64,000 nt of DNA from Acanthacorydalis orientalis (GCA_034766995.1 CM068320.1:5832501-5896500), one strand, 5' to 3'; counted from the stretch's first letter, positions 24,710 to 37,650 are shown. Notes: generated from the letters alone by a model not told the origin. Numbers and translations: made by a program.

Positions 24710-25230
24710 TTATGTGTACAAATTAATTCGGTAACATTTTTATAGAAAATGGATATTTATTTACGGAAAAACGGAATACATCTCAATTCCCAAAATATTT
24801 CCCATTATTAGTATCTTTTCTTCATCTATCGGGTAACTGACGAATAACTTGCCGAAAAGAAGATGGCGGCTTTGAATCGATGAATTTATCATTGTATTTC
24901 CAACTTCTTTCACTTTTTTAAAAATAAGTTTCAGCCAGGTAATGCTGGAGCGACCAGAATAGGTGTGGGTGACAATACGCCGCATAAGGAAAAACTTCCC
25001 AACCAAACGAACAAACAGTATGATTTACTGCTTTTCGGACTCCATCGTGTTTAGTACTGTTTTTTTGAGGTTATAACAGTTATCTGAACAAGGTGTATAG
25101 TATTTTTAAATGTTAAGGTTAACGGTTTAAAATCCTAAAATGGCTAGAAATGGCTAGAAAATATTTTAAATTTAAAACAGCGTTGATGATTGATTCAGAT
25201 TAAAGGTACTGAATTAATTTTCGCACCTAA
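24710..25230 (-). mobile_element. Mos1-like mariner deletion derivative
   Basis: This 521-bp element has the left end TTATGTGTACAAATTAATTC (24710, TA before it) and, on the minus strand from 25230, TTAGGTGCGAAAATTAATTC. On the minus strand it has a leader of about 180 bp, then MESEKQ at about 25047, then jumps directly to the transposase C-terminal part. In one frame that part reads WEVFPYAAYCHPHLFWSLQH (the expected catalytic YSPDLAPSDYHLF block, degenerated), FIDSKPPSSFRQVIRQLPDR and NNGKYF. An 81-codon frame in another register covers the same DNA and is not the true reading. The helix-turn-helix and first two catalytic blocks are deleted. Confidence 0.88.
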
Positions 25231-25244
25231 TGTAATTAATTCTT

Positions 25245-25247
<3 letters not shown>

Positions 25248-25311
<64 letters not shown>

Positions 25312-25318
25312 ATATATT
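25248..25318. repeat. (TA)n array
   Basis: TA run with a TATGTATG variant end, about 18 bp beyond a mariner terminus. Confidence 0.95.
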
Positions 25319-25924
25319 TATTTATTGACAACCTGGGATAGATAAAACGTACACGATATTTACTTCTGCACAATATTCTATTATTATATCAATATGATAT
25401 AAATTATATGAACTCTCATAGGTATTATTCAGCTAAATTTATTACCTCTATATGTCTGACTTTATTATGTAGTATACTTGTATTTGTTCATATTATTATT
25501 TGACAGTTTACATTGTCACTTTCCTTTTAGATCTCTTGATGAATATCTTTCAATACTAATTGTTGTATATATGCCAACTTAAAGTAGATATATCAAGGTA
25601 TCTAAAATGCATTTCTAAAAGTAGTACGTACCAAAATTAGTAATGGAAGAAAGGAAGTCAAGAAGTCAAATGATCCAGAGTGACGAAAAGATTACCAGGA
25701 TATCGCATCAACGAGTAAAAATATATTATTATGGTAATATTATTGAATGATAACAGTGCCTTCCTAAGTAATAAACTGAAGTATTGTTATTGTTTTAAGC
25801 AACAAATTAATATTTTTGTTTAATTTATTGCATAAAGTGCTATTAATGAAATATTTTTTTATAATAATAAAAACCTATAATTCTAGTCAATGTGTCTTGC
25901 GGATAACGTGACGAGTATCATCTA

Positions 25925-26087
25925 TGGTGTCGAGAAATGTTTGCTTTGTTAACTCTTAGATTTCAAGTTTAATTCGTTAAATTTCGTTCTTAGGTATTTT
26001 TTATATTTAAATATATTATATTGTAAAAACCAATAAATATTTTTTTCTTTCTGTTTTCCCGTCAATTTTGATGGGCTCTATATTAGT
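25925..26087. repeat. Dispersed repeat, copy B
   Basis: Same family and orientation as 600-770 (AAATGTTTGCTTTGT, TAGGTATTTTTTATATTTAA, then AAAACCAATAAA, and a final CAATTTTGATGGGCTCTA versus CAATTTCGATTAGCTATA). Non-coding; class unknown. Confidence 0.6.
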
Positions 26088-26200
26088 TTTATAATAAATA
26101 TTTAATTCTAATACCTGCATTTATACAAATACAGTATCCTCAATTTTAAATGTAAATAGTTAGTATAGTGTTTTTCAAATTATCTTCAAAACACACACAC

Positions 26201-26205
<5 letters not shown>

Positions 26206-26246
<41 letters not shown>
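26206..26246. repeat. (TA)n array between CA and GA runs
   Basis: ACACAC repeats, then TA repeats, then GAGAGA. A compound microsatellite. Confidence 0.9.
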
Positions 26247-26247
<1 letters not shown>

Positions 26248-26249
<2 letters not shown>

Positions 26250-27532
26250 GAGAGAGAGATTTGTAACATTAAGTGCATAATAAATATGCATAGTCGCGTG
26301 CACACTTAAAACCTATTAAAAACTAAAACCCGTGCATGTACATTCGTTAATTTTGTGTGCTACATGTAATGTAACTATTGACGTCGTTAAATTTAAAGGA
26401 TCGTTCACTTCATTAACTTAACAGCAAGCTATATGGCCCAAATGTACTGCGTGTACATTCATTTTAATGATTCCTACATACCTTTGTAATATCAAAACAT
26501 TGTAATGTAATTTGTAACATTTATGTCTGGGTTTAACTTCGAAACAAAATTAATTGTCTTAATACAGTTTTCGGGTCAAATTTACCCTAATAGTGTTTCA
26601 TAGAATATTTTATTTTCATTAATTCTCTTTTTTAATTTTTTTAGTTTATAAAATTTTAATGATAATTTTAATATTAAAACAAATATTTTTCATAAAATAT
26701 AGATCACAATTAAAAAATAACGGTAATTAATGTTTAATTGATTAACTACTGAAGAGAACGCATTTAGTAGCAAGTAGATGATTTTATTTTAAATTATAAT
26801 TGTGTGTTTTTGCATTTATGATCATATTGATGCGTTTTCAAGGTAGACTTTATCTTTTTCGGTCACATGCGTTTCTTTTTATGATTACTAATTTCGGCCA
26901 AATCCATTTAACACTAACCATGAGGTACCTAAAAGCTACCTGATAACTGCGTACGAGAAAATATTAATAGCGGAGAACAAAAACTCTGGTGATCTAGAAA
27001 ATTTGCAACCACCAGAACATAGATCTTATGTAGTTACAATTGATATCGACATACACACTATATATTCATAATTATGATTATGACTTTATCATGTTATGCA
27101 AAAAAACAATTGTTAATTATTTTTATGTTTAATTAATAATTTGTTCGGGATTCGAAATATATCAGTTATTTGTTTCTATAGCGAAATGAACTTTAAATTT
27201 CACCTTATCGATAAAATTTAATTCCAATATTTTTATTTTTTTACATAAATTTGTGAAAATAAACATAAAAAAGTGTAAATGGTATCTCAAAAATATAATT
27301 CTTTATATTTTAAAAATGTTGTAATATTTAGTTAAGAAAAAAAAGTTGATTTATGTTATCGTTTCATTGATATTGTGTTATTGTTTCATTGATAAATCTA
27401 AAAATAAATATGTAATAAGAGTATTTTATTCAATAATTAATTCAATGTTTCTCCGTATGTAGTCTACAGATCTTAGAGGATCCACAAACATACTTTAAGC
27501 AAATATTTTTAATATAATAGTTAAACAGATAT

Positions 27533-27563
<31 letters not shown>

Positions 27564-28615
27564 TTCATTTCAATATTGAAAATAATAACAAATTTCATCA
27601 TTAGTGTTAATGGAATTGAAGTCTACGAAAAAATAAATACTAATTCATAATTAGAGGTTAAATTTTTTTGTTAATAAATCCAACCTTCTTAAATAAGTTA
27701 TTTTTTCATCCCATAAAATATTTTTTTTTGCTGAACAAAAATATTCAATAAATGATAATTGTTCATATTCGATTGCACGTTATACACATTTCAATATCGA
27801 TATCATTATTATTATTGAAGATGAAGGCATCGATTCGCGAAATGCGCATAAGTACCAATCAAAAATAATCAATAATCAATTATGATGAGAAATATTTTTT
27901 GTAGTTTATGAGATAAGAAAAGAATTCATTTCTAAAAGTGCATTTGGTTGAAGTGCCAGAAATATTGTCAATATAACTCCTACGTTTACAATTTCATTTC
28001 AGAAAAATATCATTCGCCACATTAATAACTATTTTATTGTCTTTAACTAGTTTTGGAATTTTCTCATCTCTTATTTTGTTAATTTACATTACTTATATAT
28101 CTATAGATTCAAATTTTTATGTATTAAGACAATTAATACAAACAAGATAATAATTTAAAATCTGCTTTGCCAACTCTTAATTTCATAAAAACTTTAAAGT
28201 AAAATCTATATCATGTAAAATTTATAATCACGTATAATAATCAAATGCTCAATAATGAATAAAGACGTGTTTTAAATAAATGTAAAAAATAATATATCCT
28301 TTAATTTTTTTTGTAATTAACCATAAACTGGTTATTCTAATTAATATTTTTCATTTATTTAAAAAGTTTGCAGAACGCATTAACTTTTTATAAAAAAAAC
28401 TTTGTTGATTTTTAATCAATAAAATTATTTATAAAATTTTTGATTCAAAATGTTTTAATTAAATCGAATTTGTTTTAATTGAATATGAATATCATAACTG
28501 TGTAATTGTGTATTTTTTACATGTAACTTATTGATATCCAGAGAAATGTTTCAGATAAGTTAATTTCTTATTTAAATCTATCTTCTTATTCATTGTGCAT
28601 AAATATGTACAAGAA
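26248..28615. other. No gene recognised; AT-rich
   Basis: A short TA run sits at about 27533-27557. The stretch 26860-27050 is slightly more balanced in composition, but no frame, TIR or RNA gene could be supported. Confidence 0.45.
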
Positions 28616-28621
28616 TGAACA

Positions 28622-28675
28622 TATACATACACACACACTCACACACACATACAAACACACACACACACACACACT

Positions 28676-28714
<39 letters not shown>
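28622..28714. repeat. (CA)n followed by (TA)n
   Basis: CA-rich run 28628-28678 with CTCAC and CATAC variants, then TA 28679-28714. Confidence 0.95.
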
Positions 28715-28719
<5 letters not shown>

Positions 28720-29068
28720 ATTATTAAAAGTTTAATAAGCAAGTATTTTGTTTGCATTATTTAAAATATTAGTATTGAATATTTGTAAAATGATGTATTC
28801 ATATAACTTTATTGTTCTGTATAACATAATTTATTAAACATGTTAATTATATTTAATACAGAATTATAAAATGCAATAGGATTTTGTACTTTGAACAGAT
28901 GAAAGGGAATCTTTTCCACTAAAGATATTTTAATTAAATACATACTTGCGAAAGGATAATTAATTAAGTTCATTAAAACTCTTAACAGTCTATTATAGAA
29001 ACAAATATTTGGAAAATTTTGAAGATTAAATTAGCAGAATCGTAAACTTCTATTTGAAAGATTATTTC

Positions 29069-29074
<6 letters not shown>

Positions 29075-29122
<48 letters not shown>
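29075..29122. repeat. (TA)n array
   Basis: Pure TA run. Confidence 0.95.
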
Positions 29123-29125
<3 letters not shown>

Positions 29126-30037
29126 ATTTGACATATAATGCTGTACTTTCAAAGAGATATGCATTAATATTACAAATATACCTTTTATAAAATTACCAAA
29201 ATTGAATAATGTATTATTTTTACTTTATGTATAGATACATGTTCAGATTGAACGGTAATTTGAACATAAGTTCTTCTAACATAGCGTAAATGGATTTGTA
29301 CTCATCGATATAAAAGTAATTGAATATTCAACGTATACATACAATAATTTAAGAAAAAGAAACAATTGTATGCAATATTGGAAAATAGATTAAAAGATAA
29401 GTTTTTGAGAAAATATTAATTAAAAATAAAAAAAATATTTGGTATCATCAATTGACAGATATTAATCCTAATCGATCGCTTACACTCTAGTAACCTATCA
29501 CTATATCATTATTCACAACAACTTTGATAAATAATTATATTATAATTTTCCATTATTTGTTTATTCGTTCAGAATTTATATCTTATTCCTATTTTAATAC
29601 ATTCATTAAATAATTACATATTCTTTTACTTTATAATGTGTAAATGTTTTTAAAAATTGATGTTATTTGAGAAATTATATATAAATAATATAGTTACATA
29701 ACAAGCAATAATAAATCTTTCCTCAAATAAAGGGAGTTGAAAAAAATATTTGTTCATGACTTAATTATAAAATGGATACAAAAGAGTAATATCACTCAAT
29801 TTAACTGAAACCGTATCCACATATATAGATTGTATTCCTCTATTTTTTACATTTTGTATTTATTTCTATTTATATTTAACCCCAATACTGATTATGAAAG
29901 ATAAATTATTTTCTAATTATTTTTTAAGAACAGTAAGAACAGATTATTCGTGTGATTTCTCTTAATTTCCTTAACTATAGTTAACTAAAATTAACTTCAT
30001 TAAATATTTTATGTGTATAAATAGTATTCATGTATAA
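29123..30037. other. No gene recognised; AT-rich
   Basis: Nothing beyond AT-rich unique sequence and a short TA run reaching the next mariner derivative. Confidence 0.5.
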
Positions 30038-30057
30038 ATATTATATATATATATATA

Positions 30058-30612
30058 TATATCGTGTAGAAAAATAATTCCTGTTTATGACAATCAGATT
30101 CATAAACATTTATAGCTTCTCTGATTTTCTTAGCTGTTTTACGTGGTCCAGAGATCTTGGATAACTAACGCCTTACTTTTGTCGTTCTGATTCAACCAAT
30201 GCCTTCAATTGGTCGTTATGAACTGAAGAACGACACCTGTGACTTTTTTTATTTTCAAGGCTCTCGTCCCTGGTTCGAAATTTTTGAAACCACCATTGCA
30301 CCGTACGTTCTTAACAGCACCCACACCAAATCATCATTTAGCTTATGAGCAGTTTCTTCTGCTTTACCACCCGTTTTGAATTCATTTACGTGCTTTTTGA
30401 TGCTTTCATTTACTTCGTTTCTACCTTTAATTTAATACCCCAATTTGAAGTAAAATTAATAATAAAATTAAAGTCGATATTACCAAAATACAAACCCAGA
30501 AATGCACTTTAAATGATATTAACATGAACACGATGAAATGACACTTCCATTGAAAGAAATTAAGATTATATTTCAGAAAACAAAAACCGCAACTAACTTC
30601 ATACCAACCTAA
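30058..30612 (-). mobile_element. Hsmar1-like mariner deletion derivative (HTH-only MITE), copy 5
   Basis: This 555-bp copy in minus orientation is inserted in a TA run; TA is found at 30056-30057 and 30613-30614. The 5' TIR at 30612 reads, on the plus strand, CCGCAACTAACTTCATACCA, then ACCTAA. The other end is eroded (GTGTAGAAAAATAATTCCTG). Frame fragments include VQWWFQKFRTRDESLENKKS-like, NDQLKALVESE-like and VLDHVKQLRKSEK-like segments. It has the same structure as its siblings: leader, both helix-turn-helix segments, then the end. Confidence 0.9.
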
Positions 30613-30977
30613 TAGTAATGTAGTTATGTATGTAAATGGTAATAGTATTCATGTAAATAAACCCTGTTATAAATGCATCATACTTGAAATATAGTTCTCG
30701 ATGCACTAAAAATGTATTTTTGAAGACTGGGTGTTTCAAGTATTTACACATTTTATAAAAGCTCTATATCTAATATTAATTGATATATGCAAGATAAAGG
30801 AAGTCAACAAATAAACGTGGATCTCTGTCATTAGGACATTAGTAGAATAATAAACTGTAGTTAGAAAAAATTGTAAATCTATGACTAAGATATATCAGTT
30901 TTTTAGGAATACTTAGTTTCATTGCAATTTAGTAAATAAATAAATTCATATTTTCTATATATATATATATATATATA

Positions 30978-31282
30978 ATCATCAGCCTCTGTTAGTCCAC
31001 TACTGAATAAAGGCATCTTCTACAATTTTCCATTTTGTAAGATTGAATACCTCTTTTTCTAATGATTTCCAATAAAAATTTTAATATCCTTATCTCACCT
31101 GTTCATTGGTCTGTTTATTTATATTTTTATATTTCTTAGTTCCCAGTTAATAATTTCTGTTGTCCATCAGTTAGTTTCTCTTCTTGAAACATGTCCCGAC
31201 AATTTCCATTTCAGACTCATCAATCTTCGTTTTACATCTGTGAATCCAGGGTGTTCTTGTGTCTATTTTTTCCTTTCCTATT

Positions 31283-31283
<1 letters not shown>
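30978..31283 (-). mobile_element. 5'-truncated non-LTR retrotransposon 3' end, older copy
   Basis: On the minus strand this is homologous to 50807-51044 and extends about 65 bp further 5'. Broken frames give RLMSLKWKLSGHVSRRETN, TEIINWELRN and DKDIKIFIGN, the C-terminal tail found after the reverse transcriptase in many insect non-LTR elements (WAGHVARR...RWTREI...W-P--). The 3' end reads GGCTGATGATTATA and passes into (TA)n. The 5' truncation point also joins (TA)n. The protein is inactive, with several stops. Confidence 0.75.
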
Positions 31284-31313
<30 letters not shown>

Positions 31314-31335
31314 TATATATATATATATATATATA
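31284..31335. repeat. (TA)n array at the 5' junction of a retrotransposon fragment
   Basis: TA runs with one TATGTATATT interruption. Confidence 0.9.
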
Positions 31336-33110
31336 AAGAAGTAATTCTTTATATATAATATATATACATGTAAACAATTTTGTGAAAGCTTTCTATTATT
31401 TATATGTTTTTTTATGATTGCATAATGCAAAAATATTTTAAAAAACTAATATTCTAATATTATTATTTGGAAAAGTATTTTTTTGTTAATTCATGAATAA
31501 TGCATAAAATGTCACGTCTTTGTAGAAGTTTTCTACAATTTATAATTATCTACAAACCTAATTGCTTACATAACTTATTCATTTAATTGTATGTTCATTA
31601 TTGACACGGTACAACAGTTCTACAGTACCCTTCAGTTCATCTATTATAGAGGACATGTAATGAACCCTTACTAAATATCACTCGATGTCTTAATGTTGTT
31701 AATGTCCTTCTACTTCGAATTCCCAACGTTCGAATGTAATCTAGACTAATTTTATCAAATGTGATAAATTGAAATTGTGAACTATTGAAACTCAGAAAAC
31801 CTTCAGTATTGACACTTTTCAAATTATTTCGTGATTTATTAATATAATTATAGTCTTCTAATTAAACCAATATATTACTTTTTAAATTTATTACTTCGAC
31901 ATTTCAATTTAAGTAATTTATTTAAAACACGAAAAGCGATTAATTTATTTTATTTTTAAAAAAATATCTATTTACATATTTCTTTATTAACGAACTTGTC
32001 TCCTAAAATAGAAATATATTCGTTTTTATTTATTAACATACTATAGATGTTTTTGATTAAAAAATTGTGAACTATTTTATTTATTTTTTTTTGTAATAAA
32101 AATTCTGTTTTGAAAATAATGAAATAAATGTAAATATTAACATAGAATTTATATTCAATTCTGCAATTAATAAGTAGGTTCTTTCAGTAATGTAAGTATA
32201 ACACTACTGAACTGGCTAAATTCACCTTCAGAAGTGAAATTTTCATCCTTCACACTAACAACAAAAATATACAAAAAATCCGATAAAACAGTTTAATTAC
32301 TTTTTATTGATTATTTTTAACGATTTTTATGCGCATTTCAATAACTGTTCTTATATTCTTAGAGTGATATTGTATAGAATATTTTTTTTAAATTGAGTCT
32401 TATATTTCTAATTTTTATTCAAAGTATCTTTTTTAATGTATTTTTAACAGCTTGTTATTCTGTTCTAATCATTTTTCACATTATGTCGACCCACATTAAT
32501 ATATTGTTTACATGACGTATTTTGGACAGGATTAATATAATCCTCATATTTTTCATATAATAAATTAGTACAGGTCGATTAAAAAGGTACCACCAAAGAG
32601 AAAGGGGATCCAATTCAAACACATGATGGAGATACATATGTATGATTATTTTTTTTAAAAAATATCTATACTTTATCATTCTGAAAATAGTAACATCGTC
32701 ATTGAAATTCACATAAAAACGACCAATAATGAATTATTTTAAATTTTTGGCCAGAAAAATAATTTGGTTTGACGGAAGTAATAAATTCGTTTGGGAAAAT
32801 ATGTTTTTCAAATTATTCCAATGAAACGTATACTTTTTATTGTGAAACAGTGAGTAATTATTTGATTAAAAATTATATAAATTGAAACAAAAGAATGCAT
32901 GAATTAATTTTATATAATTTATGCCTTTATTTTAAAAAAAACGTTAAAAATGTAAGTGAAATTTAAAGGTACTCTAAATGATACTTTGACATAAAAGTTA
33001 GAGATATAGGTTCAATAAAAAAATGAAAATATTTATTGTATAGTTTTGAGACTCTTACCAATGCTAATGAAATGTGTGTAAAGTGTGTAATTTAAATTTA
33101 ATTGGAAGTA
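31336..33110. other. No gene recognised; AT-rich
   Basis: Short minus-strand frames at 31637-31822 and 32476-32712 show no recognised domain. No transposon ends seen. Confidence 0.45.
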
Positions 33111-33114
33111 ATTA

Positions 33115-34004
33115 TCCATTTTTCTAATTTTGAGTGAATGATCTTTTTCTCTCTAATTCATCATTCAAACGGATGAACTGTTGTTAGTAACGCTCAGAAT
33201 TTACAGTCTCATCAGGTGCGAGCATCTAATAATACACCACATGCATAATGTCCTACCAAATAGAGAATTACATTTTTTAGGTGTGAATATTTGATTTATG
33301 AGTCGATGTTTATGGTTGACAAGCATAACAAACGAATGTTTCCGCTTTGAATTATTGTACAAAACCCATTTTTCATGATATCTTGATTTTAAGTATAAAA
33401 TCCTATCTTTTCACCGTTGTGAATGAGAACATAGCCGTATCGCATCTTCTTTCTTTGTTTCCCTAGTTGAGCTCATGTGGACTTCATCGACCTAGCTTTT
33501 GTGTTTTCCCAACGAATGTAGATAGTAAGAAATTGCTTGCCGTGTAACACCAAGTTGTTGACCGAGTTATTGTTCAGTTTGAGCAAAGTTTTTTTTACTA
33601 ACTTCTCAAGCCCATCGTTTTAAAATTTTTTCGATTATCCGGGACGTTCTCGATTGAAAACATCAAAATCACCACTCTGAAACCTTCAAACCATTTTTTA
33701 CATATTTTATGCATCTCAAAACTTTTTCCCAAAGCTGAAAAATCATTTCATCAAATCATTCATCGTGGCTTCGACAACATTTTTTTCAGCTGGAATGCGA
33801 AATGTACGCAATGCTAAATGTGCTGTTTTTCGGACACGATCGTGTTCACTATTGTTTTATATTGTAACTACTTGGCCAAGATATATAGTTTTCAAATGTT
33901 GAAGTTGGCATTTAAAAATCCGAATAAGAAAAGAAGATATTTTAATTTAAAATAGAGTTATGATTGACTTAATATGAAGGCACCGAATTAATCTGTACAC
34001 AATA
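33115..34004 (-). mobile_element. Mos1-like mariner, 3'-truncated, pseudogene inside
   Basis: The 5' end on the minus strand (34004) carries the same TIR as the 24.7- and 49.2-kb copies (GTGTACAGATTAATTCGGTG). After a leader of about 150 bp, a heavily broken transposase frame begins near 33840 (DRVRKTAHLALRTFRIPAEK). It continues with QSGDFDVFNRERPG (first helix-turn-helix linker), LGVTRQAISYYLHSLGK-like sequence (second helix-turn-helix), SPHELN, the KxNIHT-type block, YY-MLAPDETVNSERYQQ-like sequence and LIRLNDELERKRSFT. It ends before the second catalytic Asp; the rest and the right TIR are missing. More than ten stops or frameshifts. Dead. Confidence 0.85.
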
Positions 34005-34009
34005 TTATA

Positions 34010-34060
34010 TATATACATATATATATATATATATGTGTGTGTGTATGTGTGTGTATATAG
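34010..34060. repeat. (TA)n/(TG)n microsatellite
   Basis: TA run followed by TGTGTGTGTATG repeats. Confidence 0.9.
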
Positions 34061-34149
34061 CATAAGTGATTTTGATTGGAAACAAGAAAAAAACAGTTTT
34101 TTATATTTTGTTTAATATAATGTAAATTATTTGTACTTTGAAGATAGAA

Positions 34150-34160
34150 TTTATTTATTT
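34150..34160 (-). terminator. Candidate poly(A) signals (AATAAATAAA)
   Basis: On the minus strand, overlapping AATAAA hexamers lie about 150 nt beyond the stop of the candidate exon at 34305-34425, a normal 3' untranslated distance. In DNA this AT-rich such hexamers are common, so this is only supporting evidence. Confidence 0.35.
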
Positions 34161-34304
34161 GGTTTTCATGGTTGTTTTAATTTATAACTATTTTAACACA
34201 AAAGTAGTATGATGCTTCCTGGGAACTGGTACCTAGTAAGCCAATCACAATTTTCTGTTTCATAAATTCGTAATTATTAACAGGAAATTTTGTTAATCCA
34301 GTTG

Positions 34305-34425
34305 TTAATGTGAGGCATGTCTAAAAGCGTTTATTCCGAGAGCTGTAATGACTCCAAGAAACATAATTACCATGGAGCTGGCTGTAAATACCCTTGGGTA
34401 GTCTGATTCTCTTGAGAATAGGTAC
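34305..34425 (-). CDS. Candidate terminal exon of a host gene encoding a membrane protein C-terminus
   Basis: The minus strand is open from a CAG that could be a splice acceptor (34427-34426) to TAA at 34307-34305, giving about 40 codons. The peptide starts YLFSRESDYPRVFTASS, has a hydrophobic segment MVIMFLGVITALGI that would suit a transmembrane helix, and ends NAFRHASH. Codon and residue use look like a real protein rather than the Tyr-Ile or Asn-Lys frames typical here. AATAAA signals follow about 150 nt downstream. An upstream in-frame TGA near 34451 means the frame must be entered by splicing. I do not recognise the protein family. Upstream exons would lie at higher coordinates; none could be identified, so the intron would be long. 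It could instead be a gene fragment. Confidence 0.4.
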
Positions 34426-34451
34426 CTGAGTGATTCAACAGTACGTCAAAT

Positions 34452-36577
34452 AACAATGAACGTTAAAATTAACATTCATCATAATACCATATAAATATAA
34501 TAAACATATGGCAGAAATATATGTTCTAAATACAGCTAAAATTTATTTTGAAAAGAAAATACACTTTTAATAAAAGTGATTAACTATTCATAATACTTTA
34601 CATTTCGTGTTATTATTTTTTTTATTTTTATACTCTAAGTATATAGCGGATTTATAATAAAAAGAAATTTTTATTGCTCTACTCTTCTATTCTGGAATTT
34701 TGCACAATATTCTCGTCACTATATACATTCATTTAAAATCTAATATAATATTTATCCTCTTCTAAATGATCTTAAAAATTCTATTCTGTGTTTATTGTAA
34801 AGTGTTTTTATATGTTTGCTTTACACAATTGTTTTACATATGAAATTTCACGTAAAAGTTATGCATTATTTACTTTATAAAAATAAAAAATATCTTTTTA
34901 TTTTTATTGTAGAATCGTTAGTTTACTAATTTGTTATATACTAGTAAAGTAATTAAAATTTGTTTGTCTTTTTGACTCGAAACATTCTTAAAATATTTTA
35001 GTTATTTAATATACAAATTTTGGATAGAAAAAATTATGAAATTTTTTAATAAAATATTTTTTTAAATTATTAATAATTTTTGGTCCTACTTTTAATATAT
35101 TTTGTTGTAATTTAATGGCTATACAAATCTATTTAAGTAAGTGTTAAATTTGGAAAAACGATATTGAATAAACCGGGTATATAAATACATTTTAAATTTA
35201 TTATATTTTTAGAACGTATGTAAATTTTTATTTGTGGTAAAATGTCATGACCTGTTTTAATTTTTATTTTAGTAGAGATTTATTTCACTTTTGAAACAAA
35301 AATTTTTCTTTTTTACTTTAAAACAAAGAGATATACTTACAATATTGTACGGAACAATACAGATGGATCATACCATAAATATATTAGACTTTAAATTTAA
35401 TAACTGTTCTTCTATATTCTCATAAATGAACTAGTTTAGTCAACTCAAAAACTATAAAAAAAGTTTGATCAAAAAATTTAATAATAAAATTTAACATAGC
35501 GTTGATTACAGAAAATTCTGTATCTAAATTTTATAAAGAGTGTTAAATAATTCCTGACTTTACTGTACTTTAGTACTAAGAGAAGAATGGTACCATTGTC
35601 GAATAATTAAGAATTAAAAATGACCAAAATAACTCATTGAACTTTTTTGATTAGGAAACATGTGGTTTTAAGGTGAATGAAATATTCATTGATAAAAATG
35701 AATTAAGCGTCAGTATTTACAACTTTTCTTTTGACTTATTATCATCAGTATAATTTTTAATCTATAAATTACAGGCAGTAGATGCATGAAAAATATTTGA
35801 TGTGATTAACAATTTTTTGAATTGTATGTCCAATTATCCCGATTCTATTAAAAAATGAACTATTTTTCCTGATTTAATATTTTTTAAAAAAATTTATAAA
35901 TATGAATAGAAAATAAAAGTTTGATACAAAACTCTTCATATAAATACTATTGATGAAAATATTGAGGTACGGTACTAAATCATAGTCAAAAAAAATATAG
36001 AAATTAAAATATTTTTTTGTATTTCGTAATTTACCAAAGGGAAAGTAATATCTATTAACGATTTAAAATTTTCTGAATATAATCAGTATAAAATTATTCG
36101 TTGGGTTTAAATCATAACAACTTTTTTTTAAAATAATGTAAGATAAAATTATAAGGGTGTAAAAAGTATCTTTCAAAGTTCTATATATTATCAGATGAAA
36201 CATTTTTTTAATTCGTTATTTTGTATCTAATCCCGAGAAAATAAAAGCAGTTTTGAGGATTATTTTTGTTAAAAATACTCAGCTATTAAACGAATGGCAA
36301 TGAACACTTACATAAATAATTCATGAATAGCTTCCTGGAAGTAATATATAAAAAGAGGAAAACCACGTAGAAGTTAACCAGGGGAAATAAATGTTACAAT
36401 GACTAGCTGAGGGTTGGAAAAGGAGATTAATGAAATAGAAAAGAATAATCTTTGAAAACAAGAAAACTAGGATAGTCTTTGAAAACACATCACTAATATT
36501 ATTTTTATAATTAGTCATAAGAAAATTCATTTAAAGAATGCATTATAAATTACTTTTTTTTAAATATATATTTAAAT

Positions 36578-36580
<3 letters not shown>
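34452..36580. other. No gene recognised; AT-rich
   Basis: No supportable exon, TIR or RNA gene. A 69-codon minus-strand frame at 36321-36530 has no recognisable domain. Confidence 0.45.

Positions 36581-36639
<59 letters not shown>
36581..36639. repeat. (TA)n array
   Basis: Pure TA run ending in TACATACA immediately before a foldback element. Confidence 0.95.
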
Positions 36640-36643
<4 letters not shown>

Positions 36644-36645
36644 CA

Positions 36646-36853
36646 TTGATGATTCAATTTAGGCTTCCACATAAAAAGATTAAGAACACAAAATTTAAAA
36701 AAGTCATGCTATTTTTTATGTAGCATTTTAGCTCAGTTCAATACTTATACAACTGAATTAAAATGCTAAATAAAAAATAACATAATATTTTTTTAATCTT
36801 TGCGTTTTTTTAATACTTACTACAACTATAAAAATTTACATTTAATCAACCTG
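36646..36853. mobile_element. Palindromic foldback MITE, copy 1
   Basis: A near-palindrome of about 208 bp. The left arm starts TTGATGATTCAATTTAGGCT; the right arm read backwards gives GGTTGATTAAATG-like sequence. Inner arms pair strongly (AGCATTTTAGCTCAGTTCAA against TTGTATAAGT, then ACTGAATTAAAATGCT). Homologous to 41978-42176. No protein is encoded. It is inserted beside a TA tract, with a TA on the right side, fitting a TA-targeting family. Confidence 0.8.
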
Positions 36854-36913
36854 TATATACAAACTACACTTTAATACATATATTTATATGTATATATATA
36901 TACATACATACAA

Positions 36914-36921
<8 letters not shown>

Positions 36922-36964
<43 letters not shown>
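36922..36964. repeat. (TA)n array
   Basis: TA run preceded by TACATACA repeats. Confidence 0.95.
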
Positions 36965-36970
<6 letters not shown>

Positions 36971-37598
36971 CGTTTAAATTATGTGAAGACTAAAAAATAT
37001 TAAGTTGAGTAAATATCACTAAATATAACATCATAACAACACCATCATGAATAATCCAGAATTGCTCTTTTACGCATATAAATTGTCAAAAAAACCTTTT
37101 ATACGTTTCATTTAAAACGATACACTAGTTAATTGATTGTGTAATATATTCTTCATGATAAAAAAATCGACTACACATTTATAAAAAAGATTTAAAAGCA
37201 CTGGATACGTATATCAAAATGGTTCTTTATATTTGTCGGATCTGTGTATGTAAATTTTCCATATAAAATATTTACATATACAATATTGCCTTAATGCTGA
37301 ATTTAAAACAGCTCATAAATAATTGTTAGTATAAAACAGTACAAAGAATATAAATTCAAATATGGATATATATGATATAACGTAACAGTAGAAGAATGAA
37401 TGGATGAAAGTAACAAATTACCATTGAAGTTTTTAAATTTAAGTTCAGTCAAATAACTGAATATGTGTGTGATTATTTGTATAAATATCAAGTTTTCATA
37501 AATTTTCATTAGGTTATTATAAAAGCTGTTCGTGGTTCATCTTTTAAATAAAACACGGACATAAATGGTAGGAATTAGTATTTTAGATGTTCTCTAGC

Positions 37599-37601
<3 letters not shown>

Positions 37602-37650
<49 letters not shown>

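Noticed and set aside
24761..25006. 81-codon minus-strand frame ending MYSVFP
   Set aside because: It is the wrong register of a mariner C-terminus. The neighbouring frame gives FIDSKPPSSFRQVIRQLPDR and NNGKYF, the true transposase tail.
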